Assembly: GCA_003991915.1 (NCBI GenBank)
Contig: RQTK01000007.1
Span: forward strand, 1,042,097-1,106,096
Direction: 5' to 3'
Length of the DNA: 64,000 nucleotides
From: Elysia chlorotica
Lineage: Eukaryota > Mollusca > Gastropoda > Plakobranchidae
Positions 25,550 to 44,105 of this stretch are shown piece after piece. The notes beneath the pieces are model-generated. The model made no database searches, had not been told where the DNA came from, and was given only the letters and a program-made list of their open reading frames with translations. The first letter of the stretch is position 1. Each line of letters begins with the position of its first letter. A program made the translations under genes and the position numbers.

Positions 25550-26674
25550 GTAGTAGTAATAAGTGTTAAAATTTGCTCCTTCTTTTTGTTTTGAAAAAGA
25601 TAAACCTTTTTGTTTGTTTATTTTTTTGAAATGTATCCAACAGAATTCCAATGTGCTGGTAGCAGCCAACAGCCAAGGACTTGTCAAGGTATTTAAAAAA
25701 AATGAGTCAATTTTGACAGCTTGTCTCCTTTCATAATTAAGAAAAACACAACATAAAGTGATATACTTTCTCATGTACTATAGTTAAAACTACATTTTGG
25801 AAAACCACACTTTTTGAAATGTTAAAATCTTCCTTACAAGTTACAATTACATTTTTTAAATTCCAACAATAAAATAAACTACCAATTTTGTTACAAGTAA
25901 AATTCATGTACATTAGTTAATGAGAACTAAAGTTTATTAGTGTAAATTTAATTGATGTATTGTATGAGAAATATAGTTTTTTTTTTTGAAATTCTAAAAT
26001 CTTGTTACAATTTAATTTTTTATTTTGTTTTTATTTGTTGTCGTAAAGCGCTTTGAGCTTCCTGTAGGGAAAGCGCTATATAAAATTTACCTAAAATTTT
26101 CACTTTATAAAATCTCTTCTCTCACTAGGCTGCCTCTGTACTTCTTTCCATCCTAGATAATCTTGTATACTATGTGCCTGTAATCAAGTATGTTTTGTTA
26201 TAAAGTGAATATCATTTTAACAGATGGATGTTAATTTTAGTCTGAAATTTTAGAATGCACAGATTTTTGCTGTAGCTGTATGTTCTACCTGTGGTTGAGC
26301 AAATGCCTTATGTATTTGATCTGTCTGTTGTAGCTGTAACTTATGACCCGAAGGAAAACTGGCTAAAGTGGTAGAGTGTTAGTCTCCCACTTGTGAGGTC
26401 TGCGGTTTGAACCCCAAGATTGGTAAAAAAAAATGTATTCGTCCCCTACTGGTCAGTATTATGTGATCGTCTGAGACAGAAGTCCGGGTCTCCCCTCCCT
26501 GTCTCATGTGTGGCAGCACATAAAATTGTCAGACGTCAGTCTTGGGGTCCGTCCATAATATAGCCTATACAGTGCTGACTAGCGGCAAACTAAACTCAAC
26601 TCTATCTTCTGATCCTGCCTGCCCGTCGTTAATCATTGTGTTGTCTCTCCCTCCAGCTGCTGGAGCTAGTGTGA
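14220..26674 (+). CDS. COP1: COP1 E3 ubiquitin ligase (RING, coiled coil, WD40)
   Basis: COP1 is the substrate receptor and RING ligase of the COP1-DET1-DDB1-CUL4 system and degrades transcription factors. Exons: 14220-14344, 14871-14930, 15778-15875, 16249-16307, 16917-17087, 17888-17947, 18488-18529, 19033-19170, 19663-19771, 20341-20476, 21099-21242, 21652-21760, 22003-22084, 22344-22460, 23043-23160, 23718-23842, 24340-24428, 25245-25304, 25644-25688, 26657-26674. They sum to 1905 nt in one frame, giving 634 residues. All RING ligands are present: C42, C45, C57, H59, C62, C65, C76, C79. A coiled coil covers about 115-200. WD40 repeats run from about 330 to the end, with family signatures [43 protein letters not shown] and the terminal LLELV. 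It is shorter than the 731-residue human protein, mainly because it lacks the Ser/Gly-rich N-terminus. The first ATG (14220) lies 2 nt inside its exon. Confidence 0.96.
14988..15180. repeat. 47-bp direct repeat in a COP1 intron
   Basis: GTTTCCTTCTCATTTAGTTA through AAAAACACTTAAG occurs at about 14988-15034 and again at about 15133-15179, virtually identical, with unrelated sequence between. Confidence 0.85.
18610..18870. repeat. About four degenerate 60-bp tandem units in a COP1 intron
   Basis: Units built on CATGTT(A)AGAGGGCTGAT followed by an AT-rich TTTAGATATTTTAAAT segment recur four times between the exons ending 18529 and starting 19033. Confidence 0.75.
19240..19430 (-). repeat. Dispersed repeat family A, copy 3 (inverted)
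   Basis: Reverse complement of the family at 772 and 9660: it ends with TCATGAGCATTGCTGGGAAA and contains ATTGGTTCAAAAGATA. Located in a COP1 intron. Confidence 0.7.
20516..20700 (+). mobile_element. Probable retroelement 3' fragment
   Basis: TCTTTATTCGTCCCTCAAGG followed by GGAAATT resembles the end motif seen in many aquatic-animal retroelement remnants. It is followed by unremarkable AT-rich sequence. Assignment is tentative and rests on that motif alone. Confidence 0.35.
22852..23042 (+). repeat. Tandem units abutting a COP1 3' splice site
   Basis: Three to four units of about 57-60 bp, GATTTTCATAA-TTCACC-TTACCTGTAATATGG-TGATGTT-TTCTATACTCCAAGAT. The last unit turns into TGATGTTATTCTCTTCCAG, the acceptor of the exon starting at 23043. 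The earlier units carry TTCTATACTCCAAGAT in the place of TTCTCTTCCAGACC. Confidence 0.8.
23340..23500 (+). mobile_element. SINE 3' portion
   Basis: GGTGGGGTCAGTGTCAGTTT, then AAAATTGTCAGACAATAGTC and TTGGGACACATCCACGGTAT, match the SINE body without its tRNA-like head. Located in a COP1 intron. Confidence 0.7.
23850..23962. repeat. 52-bp tandem duplication just after a COP1 donor
   Basis: TTTTATTTAAGTGGTTTGGA through GAAGACACAGAATTT is present twice, starting about 20 bp after the donor at 23843. The splice site itself is not copied. Confidence 0.9.
24690..24757. repeat. (ATT)n microsatellite
   Basis: A TTA/ATT trinucleotide tract in a COP1 intron. A second, shorter one lies at about 25515-25557. 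Confidence 0.9.
26042..26092 (+). repeat. Retroelement tail-like GCGCT motif
   Basis: GTAAAGCGCTTTGAGC followed by AAAGCGCTATATAAAAT resembles a 3' tail sequence seen on many LINE/SINE remnants in animals. A related reverse-complement motif lies near 39990-40045. No body is identifiable. Confidence 0.4.
26345..26600 (+). mobile_element. tRNA-derived SINE, near full length
   Basis: ACTGGCTAAAGTGGTAGAGT (box A-like) and GGTTTGAACCCC (box B-like) are followed by the shared body (TCAGACGTCAGTCTTGGGG, TATAGCCTATACAGTGCTGA). Located in the last COP1 intron, ending about 55 bp before the last coding exon. Confidence 0.88.
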
Positions 26675-28150
26675 CCTGAGTGCTCATTAGGCATACACCA
26701 ACAGACAGCAGGACCTGCACAGTGCCCTCAAGTCGACTTGGCGGCCCCTGCAACTACCTCACTAACTTCATTCATGTCTTTCATGCCTGCGCTGATTCCG
26801 GAGGAAGCCGCTGATTATTACCAGAATTTAGAAGTCATTTCTAACCCTCTGCGGCATCAAACTTCAATCTCATGTGGAGAACAGTGATGGACACGACAGC
26901 ATGGGTTTGGGAGAACAAAATGTTGTGCCTACCTCAAAAATCTCTCAAGCAAAGACTGAATTTTCAAAGTTAACAAAAAAAAGATCTCTAAACTACCATT
27001 ATGCTTTTTTGCATATCATTGTATAATGTTTATCTTACCCTGGAAGAGATAATATGATAATATCTCTTAAACTGTTTGATGCTTTTGCATCACTGTATAA
27101 TACTGTATGGTACTCTAAAGAAGACTCAAATAATTGTACGTTACGTACGGAGTCAATGTTTTACCCTTGCAGAATGTGGGAGTAGGTTAAATATATCTAT
27201 CTGCCTAACATGTAAGGCGGAGCAACGGGGAAACAAGATGTTTTTTATGTAGCAGATGGGCCGATCCACCTGCTGCCTGATGAAGATGGCTCTTTTCCCC
27301 TGTCTAGATCAGCCGTTCAGTTGTGTTCAGTTCATTACTAGGCCACTGGGCTACTATATTGGCATACGTCATTTTGGCTACTTTTGAGATAATCAGCAAA
27401 AACTGTTAAATTTCCTTATCTCTCTCCTATATTCATCACAAGATTCTAATAAGATAAAGCAAAAACATATCAACCCATTTTTAATCTGAAAGTTTAGTTA
27501 AGTAGATCTAATTTTCACCTTTACAACAATATATCACTTGCATTTTTTGCAAAAGTCTGACTAGTGCCTGCAATCGTAGCCCTGTGAAGACTGCATTGAA
27601 AGCGAGTATCACTCGGCTGTAAACAAGACTTCATTGTCAAACAAACAAGTCTGGTGAAGTTTAGATAGAGCTCAGTTAGCTTAACAGATGTCGTATTGTA
27701 ACACTTTCACTAGGCTGTAAAGAATTTAAATATATACTAACGTAGCCTTTTCTTAACCTCAAAGGGTAAAGATATAATTATCTAGAATGAAGATGAATTT
27801 TATGAAATCATTCATTTCATTACCCCACCCCATTTTAAGTTATTCTCTATGGGAGCATAGCTGCTACGTTGCATTTAAGTATTGCTGAACGTATCTCTTA
27901 CAAATTTGTGAAATTGTTAAATTTTATATATATTTCTACTAAGTGATATTCACATTTTGTTGTTTTTTATTTAATTAAAATTAGTCCTTAGTGATTTCTT
28001 ATCTTAAAAAACAATGATTTTTCCTTGGCCACTCTACTTCAGGATTAGTACAGCAAATGAATACACAACTGAATCTGTGACTTGTGAAGGCTGTGTGTGG
28101 CCTAGCGACGTGTTATGTTGCTGAACTGTCATATTTTTGTTTGTCTATTT
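26675..28150 (+). other. COP1 3'UTR and downstream sequence
   Basis: No coding frame or recognisable element is seen here apart from ordinary AT-rich sequence. The exact COP1 polyadenylation site is not evident, since no isolated AATAAA stands out close to the stop. Confidence 0.45.
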
Positions 28151-28159
28151 GTAGAATAG

Positions 28160-28620
28160 AATCAGCTTGTCATGTTGTTGTTGTTAGTCCAGTGGCCTCT
28201 GAGCCTGCGCTCTTTTGCCTAGGGCCATGAAGAAAAAGGCAGCAGTTCTCTGTAGCTGCGCTGAGGTGGAATATAAAGCCGTTTGGAGGTCAGGTCTCAT
28301 AGATAGGAACTGCTGTCTTGGTTGGCTAAGACTGGGGCATTGGAACAGTGTGTGTTCCACAGTCTCCAAACTGTCATCACACAGTGGACAAAGTGGTGTG
28401 TGTTCTGCGTTGAGTGTTAGTTTGTCATGGATATTTTGTACTTATTAGGAAAGTTGTGGCGATGAGCAATCCTGATACTTTTTGACAGCTTAAGTGTAGG
28501 ATTATGTCAGGTCTCGGGGCTGGTACTGAATACGTGTCTGGTACGTGATTTGAATATGTGAGGACAACGCTTGCTGACTTTACCATATCTTTTTGCTTCC
28601 TTTGAAGCAGTGCGCAGGTT
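28160..28620 (-). mobile_element. LINE reverse-transcriptase zinc-binding tail relic
   Basis: The minus strand reads CPLCDDSLETVEHTLFQCP followed by SLSQPRQQFL, a CCHC-like motif (C..C....E..H.L..C) typical of the C-terminal zinc-binding region of Jockey-like non-LTR retrotransposons. Sequence further upstream on that strand (to about 28620) looks related but is frameshifted. No intact frame remains. Confidence 0.6.
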
Positions 28621-28837
28621 TCATGACAGGGTGGGCATAAGACATTAACTATACTAAGTTGAACATTGCCCTTTACCTCAAGAAAAAGTTCATGAGGAAA
28701 TTCTGTATCGTCTAGTTGAAAGGCCTGTTTGCTTTATTTGTAATGTGTAGAAATAAGATGTCTGAACAATGGCAATTATTATCTAATTTAATTTATTTTA
28801 GCTAAAACAACATAAAATTCAAAATGTTAGTTTTGCA

Positions 28838-28945
28838 CATCTATCTACAATACTGGATTGCAATGTGATATGATGAATATATCAATGCACATCTATCTAC
28901 AATACTTGATTGCAATGTGATATGATGGATATATCAACTCTTTGT
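28838..28945. repeat. 51-bp tandem duplication
   Basis: GCACATCTATCTACAATACT through GATATGATG-ATATATCAA is present twice in tandem with two or three differences. Confidence 0.9.
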
Positions 28946-29123
28946 AATAGGTTGTAATCATGGATGCCTTCTCATCTATAAAATGTTGTCAGTTTTTACT
29001 TTTATTTTTCAATTATCATCTCGACCAACGCTAAAGCTAGTTGGCTGAAGAAAATAATTTTTGTGCATGCGATGAGCACATGTCCTTTTGAAAGGTCAAA
29101 GTGATGACTCTGTGGCAAGTTTT

Positions 29124-29367
29124 CGTCACCTTGTTAATATTAAAATTTATCTCACAGACAGACCAAAATAACACTCAACCACCAAAAGAATCTTTGAAGA
29201 ATTCCACATCTTCATATATGTTTTATAAGGAGAAAAATCGGTTGGGCCGAATTTTTTAAAGTTTAAAATCACCTACATAAAAAGACCCAATTTTAAAAAG
29301 TTTCTTTTGTTTTCCAAAAAATACTGATTTTGACTTTGAGATAGACCATTATATTAGCAAGGTGACG
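29124..29367 (+). mobile_element. MITE-like element, copy 2
   Basis: 244 bp starting CGTCACCTTGTTAATATTA...TATCTCA and ending TGAGATAGACCATTATATTA then GCAAGGTGACG, which is the imperfect inverted repeat of the start (about 30 bp). Internal landmarks are CAGACAGACCAAAATAACAC and TTTCTTTTGTTTTCCAAAAA. Noncoding. Confidence 0.75.
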
Positions 29368-29505
29368 TTTTGTTCTTGGCATCACGATGTGATATTTTTT
29401 TCTCTTGTAAAGTTGTATATCATCATCATCATCATCAAGTACCATGCCTCATAGCGTTGGTGATCATGTCCCTCCATATCTAAAGGAGCTGACTAAGCAA
29501 ATTTT

Positions 29506-29764
29506 CCTCACCATGTTAATAATAATATTAAAATTTATCTCACAGACAGGCCAAAATAACACTCAACCACCAAAACAATCTTTGAAAAATTGAAGAATTC
29601 CACATCTACATATCTGTTTTTTAAGGAGAAAAATCGGTTTGGTCGAATTTTTTTTAATATTAAAATCACCTACCTAAAAAGACCCAATTTTAAACAGTTT
29701 CTTTTGTTTTCCAAAAAATACTGATTTTGACTTTGAGATAGACCATTATTTAAGCAAGGTGACG
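29506..29764 (+). mobile_element. MITE-like element, copy 3
   Basis: Over 90% similar to copy 2 and flanked on the right by the same about 115 bp (TTTTGTTCTTGGCATCACGA through the ATC repeat). Copies 2 and 3 therefore arose by tandem duplication of a roughly 390-bp block that also holds a LINE 3' end, not by two insertions. Confidence 0.75.
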
Positions 29765-29833
29765 TTTTGTTCTTGGCATCACGATGTGATATTTTTTTCT
29801 CTTGTAAAGTTGTATATCATCATCATCATCATC

Positions 29834-30363
29834 AAGTACCATGCCTCATAGCGTTGGTGATCATGTCCCTCCATATCTCTCTTTCTCTGGTTAGTTTCAT
29901 CATCTCTGTAACCTTTGATATTTGTAGCCACTCCTTCATCCCGTCTGCCATTTTTTCTCTTTGCCTTCCTGGACTGCGTTTCCCATCAATCATTCCTGTT
30001 GTCACTAGATGTTCTAGTCCCTCTCTTCTCATCATGTGTCCAAAGAATGTTGTTTGCCTTTTCCTCACCTTGTTAATTATTGATGGTTTTGCATGAGCTT
30101 CTTCTAAAACTTCTTTGTTTGATTTCTTTTCTGTCCAAGAGATGCGGAGCATTCGTCTTAAAAACCACATTTCTATTGCTTTCAGTTTCTTTTCTATCTG
30201 CTTTGGCATAGCGCAGTCAAAGGCAAGTTTCCAGCGCATGAAAACCATCTTAACAAATAAGCGCATCTCCATCCAAACAAGAAAAAGGGTCCTTCAGTGC
30301 TACATAGAACCTATTCTATTGTATGGTTGCGAGGCGTGGACGGTGTCAAAGCAGATAGAAAAG
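29834..30363 (-). mobile_element. 5'-inverted LINE remnant
   Basis: The minus strand 30206-29834 encodes the C-terminal part of a non-LTR reverse transcriptase (KQIEKKLKAIEMWFLRRMLR ... FFGHMMRREGLEHL ... GRQREKMADGMKEWL) and ends in a (TGA)n tail. The plus strand 30207-30363 encodes the part that should precede it (RKRVLQCYIEPILLYGCEAW, TVSKQIEK). The two halves face opposite ways and share the AAGCAGATAGAAAAG junction, as expected from twin-primed insertion. A copy of the 3' tail without the rest lies at about 29406-29481. No intact ORF; not functional. Confidence 0.8.
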
Positions 30364-30769
30364 TTGTATATATCAAGACATATGGATAAAGGCTGGTATG
30401 AATGTTTACTAAAGGAGCTGACTAGCTTTGTTCTTTGAATACTGTTATACTGTTTGATGAATAAATAATTATTTAGAGACCTTTTATCAAAAACTAGTTT
30501 TGTCTTGTTTGTTTCCAGGCACTTTTGATACATTTATTTTGAACAAAACTGTTTAATTTTAGAGTGACTATACAAACTGTTAAAATTAGAGCCTTTTTTA
30601 TCTAGTGTATAATGACATAAACATTGGCTTTTCTTGCTACATCATTTTGTAATGAAGGCTTTAACATTGATCATTTTGATGCATTTATCGATAATATTAG
30701 GTTTGATTTATAATTATTTGAGCATCTGTTCTTATGACCATGACGATTACGTTTAAGTTTTATCTCCTT

Positions 30770-31025
30770 CAGTGGGGTTGCGTCAGCTCTGGGGTAGAAC
30801 ACCGACTTCAGATGCAGTAGGTCCATGGTTCTAGCTCTGGCAATTTCATCCCCTGCTGGTTGGGTCAGTGTCAGTTTCATGTGATTGGCTAAGACAGGAG
30901 TCATGGTATCTCCACCCTGTCTCGTGTGTGCAGCACATAAAATTGTCAGACGTTAGTCTTGCTGCCCGTCCACAATATAGCCCATATAGTGCTGATGTTG
31001 GACGTTAAACCAACTCAAATTACAA
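30770..31025 (+). mobile_element. tRNA-derived SINE, diverged head
   Basis: The body (CTGGTTGGGTCAGTGTCAGT, TGGCTAAGACAGGAGTCATG, TCAGACGTTAGTCTTG, ATAGCCCATATAGTGCTGAT, GGACGTTAAACC) is well preserved. The tRNA-like head is degenerate (CCATGGTTCTAGCTC at the box B position). Confidence 0.82.
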
Positions 31026-31222
31026 CTACTCATTTCCTTCACGTTTGCATCTATTATCTATAATTGATTTTTTTAGTTCTCTTCAAATTAAAATGCGGTC
31101 TTATCTAGTTTCCATACATTTACCCATGAAGGCTGCCAACATGATTTGTCATAATAGTTAAGGCTTAGATCTATATTATTTATGCATAATAACAAAGAGA
31201 TTGTCTTATTCTAATCCAATTC

Positions 31223-31228
31223 TTTATT
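31223..31228 (-). terminator. Poly(A) signal of the pseudokinase gene
   Basis: AATAAA on the minus strand, about 490 bp past the stop codon at 31713, with no better candidate between. It marks the likely transcript end and a tail-to-tail border with COP1. Confidence 0.5.
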
Positions 31229-31712
31229 TGCGCCCATCAAAGTATGGAAAAAAAAAGAACTTGCGGCAGTTGACAGTTTTCTTCCCCATTACATGACCCT
31301 TGTACAAGCAGAGATGGTCCACAATCAACTCTCTGGACTGCAAAACACATTCATACTCACTGCAGCACTCAGCAACACCAATTCATGTTCCTAGAGTTTA
31401 AGCAGCTTCCAACAAGGTAGAAATATCTAAGGCTGAAAACAACAAAAAGCGTTTTTTTGCAAGTGTAACCTCATATATCTCACTTAGGGCGGTACTGCGC
31501 CTTTTCTACCAGAACCAGATACGGTTTCAACAGCACGCACTTTTCTGTGGATTCGGCACGTAAAACCAGCCGTCAGTGGAAAACGAACAAAGAAAACAAT
31601 ATTGAAGTGTAGCTCATTCAGTGTCGTGGCTACAGCGAGGGGTTTGAGAGGACCGGGTACCGAAAACTCCGGCTATTCAGACAAGCCCCCCCGAGTGTGG
31701 GCGTCGACTCCA

Positions 31713-41239
<9,527 letters not shown>

Positions 41240-44027
41240 AGTGTGGGTTTGTTCTTCGGGACGTCAGCACAGTAACGGCTACACTCTAGAACTCATGGTG
41301 TCTGTCGGTTCTGTAGTTCTGTAGTGTTGAGAAGACAGATACAACAATGAGTCGGTGATAAGGGCAGTAAATAACTATTGTATTTTTTTCTGTTCTTCTT
41401 CTTCCTCTGAATAAATTAACATAGAAATGGGGGGAAAGAGAGACAGAGACATGAAACTCAAGTCTGGGTGTGTTGGGCATGGTGGTGAGATGTCGAGTCT
41501 GAGTGTGTTGGGCATGGTGGTGAGATGTCGAGTCTGAGTGTGTCGGGCATGGTGGTGAGATGCGGGCATGGTGGTGAGATATCGAGTCTGGGTGTGTTGG
41601 GTGTTGTGGTGAGATACAGGCATGGTGGTGCATGCTGTAGAAAAAAAAATTGCCGTATCCATTTAAGTAGAACAGAGATACCGGTAAGTAATTTTAGTAC
41701 AAAAGTGATAGGCCTACATGAAAAAAATAACAATAGCCCAGTCTTGCGGTTATATGGAGCTTGGGAGAGTACCGTAAGGTTTTAAATAGTATAATCGCTT
41801 GTGGTTCCTAAACTGAACGTATGGAAACTAATAGATTTAAGCTTTCATCTGTAATGTTTGATTTGGCGTTTTTTTAAAGGAATTACGGTTTTGGAGCTTA
41901 CAACATGCGTCAGTACTGTCCATTATAATGTTTAGTCTTTACGGTAAAACTTTTTTTCATAAATAAAAAAAAATGATATTTTATCATTGTGTCCCAAACT
42001 GGAGACCCAGACATAATTCAAGCTTAGCTAATTATTACAGTACTTAGAAAGTCGTCCCTTTCAACTGCAAGCAATAAACAGATTACTTGGGTTTTGTAAA
42101 CCGGGCATATTTTAGATTCTAGGCCTGCATCTGTTCTGATTAAAAATATTGGAATCTAGATCTAGATCTATGTCTAAATTATTTTATATCTACGTCTAGA
42201 CTCCCTCGAGCTAAAACCTGCTACATTTGATATGCATGCTTGGGTTTTTTTCTAAATTTCATTCATTTAGAATGCTTCTTTGTGAACTCTTTAAAAAAAT
42301 TGGCTTTCCCCCATGATTTTCAGAAAATTAGAATAAAAAAAGAGAAGGCTGAAAACAACCCAGACAATCCAAAACACAAGATGAAAAATGGTCGCTACAC
42401 TTTCAGTCTCCTTTATGAAGACAGGTCGATAGTGAAATTCCCTTTTTTTTTATTGTTCTAAATAAGCTTTTACGAAGATAGCTGTGAATACTTTTTAAGA
42501 AAGACAAAAAATGCCCTTATCATCTTATGGTAAATAGGCCTAGGCCTACTACAGGTAAAAATCAATGAAACATTATCTACATATCTTGCAAATATAAATT
42601 TTGCTGTATGTGTGTAGAGATTATGCTGTATGTGTGTAGAATACAGAATACAGACATCTCAGAGGATATGTTCTGTCCTCAAGTATCTGTTTTGTCTTGT
42701 TCTCGGTGCGTTGTTTACAAATTGTTTCAAAAAAATCTTCTTGTCTCCCAACCACCCCACCTGCTTTATTTATAATTTCTAACGTCGTCACTACCATTAA
42801 TTACCACCACTACAACTATCATTATTGTTACTATTATCACCACCACCATTACCATCATTATTATCTCTACTGCAATCAATATTATTAATACCACCACTGT
42901 TGCCATTATCACCATTACTATCACTAACACTACAATTGCTATTATATTACTGCTATCGCCGTCCTTACCATTACTACTACTGCTAGTATCATTTTTTTTA
43001 AAAAGTATTATTACCATCATTATTTTATTTAGTGTAGTCGCAAAAAGTGTTCTAAAAAGAGAACTTCTTTGATGTATGTATCCTACGTCTCCATATCCGC
43101 TGAGTGATGGTGATGAGTGACTGCTATCGACTGCTCAGACTCTACTCTCACTGTTTCAGTGTGCAGAAGTCTTCTTCTTTCACTCTTTCAGTAATGATTC
43201 AATCAGAAACAGACACGACTCAGTAACAAAACAGTTCGGGCTATTTTCGGTATTACCGTAATTATTTCCTAGCTATAACAATAATAAATACTTTTTTTTT
43301 TTTTACATTTTTTTAAAAGTAAGTTTATGCTACGGGTTTTGGGGCACTTTTAAAGTGTTACGGCGCAGGCTTCTTTTGATCCGATACATCTTTGAATTGT
43401 AAACCTAGATCTAGATATCCATCTAATGCTTTAATTTTCTGTTATTGAGGGAGAGTATTTAGACTCAACAATGATATTCGAAAGTAAAAAATCACTTAGG
43501 TAGCATTTAAACTATGTAATAAATTACTATTTCAAAGTCCACGATTAATGCTATGTATTCCAAACCTCCTAAGTGTTAAAAACTGTAAGAGTGTCGGCTT
43601 TTGTACCCATCATGTATCTGTCACACTTGTAACTCCTCTAGATCGTTCTAGATCTAGATGTAGGCTATCTGCATATAGATCTAGGCCTCTGTAGGTTAGA
43701 CCTAGAAAATCTAGTAATATTAGTATCTGGTTAAAGACGAGAATGAGGAAAGAGAATGATATTACTTAACATCTTCATGAATTTCATTTGTGAGAGAGAC
43801 AAGTCCCTGTATCTCCACTCTGGCTCTGTCTTGCAAACTTTAGTCTTGGGACCTGTAGACCTGCGATATAGGTCTCTAGAGATAGCCTAGTGGCTGACAT
43901 TTGAGTTATACGATTAGAAACACTACCAGTTTCTCACAGATCTGCCAAAACAATTTCTTGTTGCTGCAGTTATACAAGCTGCCACAAATTGCGTGATGAT
44001 AATATTAATTTAATTTTTTTTTAACAG
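41240..44027. other. Intergenic region between the pseudokinase gene and MESD
   Basis: Both 5' ends face this region, so it should hold both promoters and a noncoding first exon of MESD. Visible content: tandem GCATGGTGGTGAGATGTCGA units at about 41460-41640 (producing spurious His/Pro frames), TCTAGATCTAGA clusters near 42155 and 43640, and an imperfect ACC/ATT trinucleotide region at 42780-43020. No credible gene. Confidence 0.55.
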
Positions 44028-44105
44028 GCAACGTTCAAGATTTATGACTGGATTCCTGCATTAACAGATCAGACGCACAGTTGGAGGACTGGATACTTTT
44101 TCAAA
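44028..44105 (+). promoter_or_regulatory. MESD 5'UTR segment with a short upstream ORF
   Basis: The exon begins after TTTTTTTTAACAG at 44028. An upstream ATG at 44044 opens a six-codon frame ending in TAA at 44064, 42 nt before the MESD start. The main ATG at 44106 has A at -3. Confidence 0.6.

Noticed and set aside
30115..30438. Coding gene on the plus strand (107 codons)
   Set aside because: It is the inverted 5' half of a dead LINE joined to chance sequence.
41286..41785. His/Pro/Ser-rich frames on both strands
   Set aside because: They arise from a short tandem GCATGGTGGTGAGATG repeat; no homology or splice context.
42240..42461. 73-codon plus-strand frame
   Set aside because: No homology, no splice partners; AT-rich chance frame.
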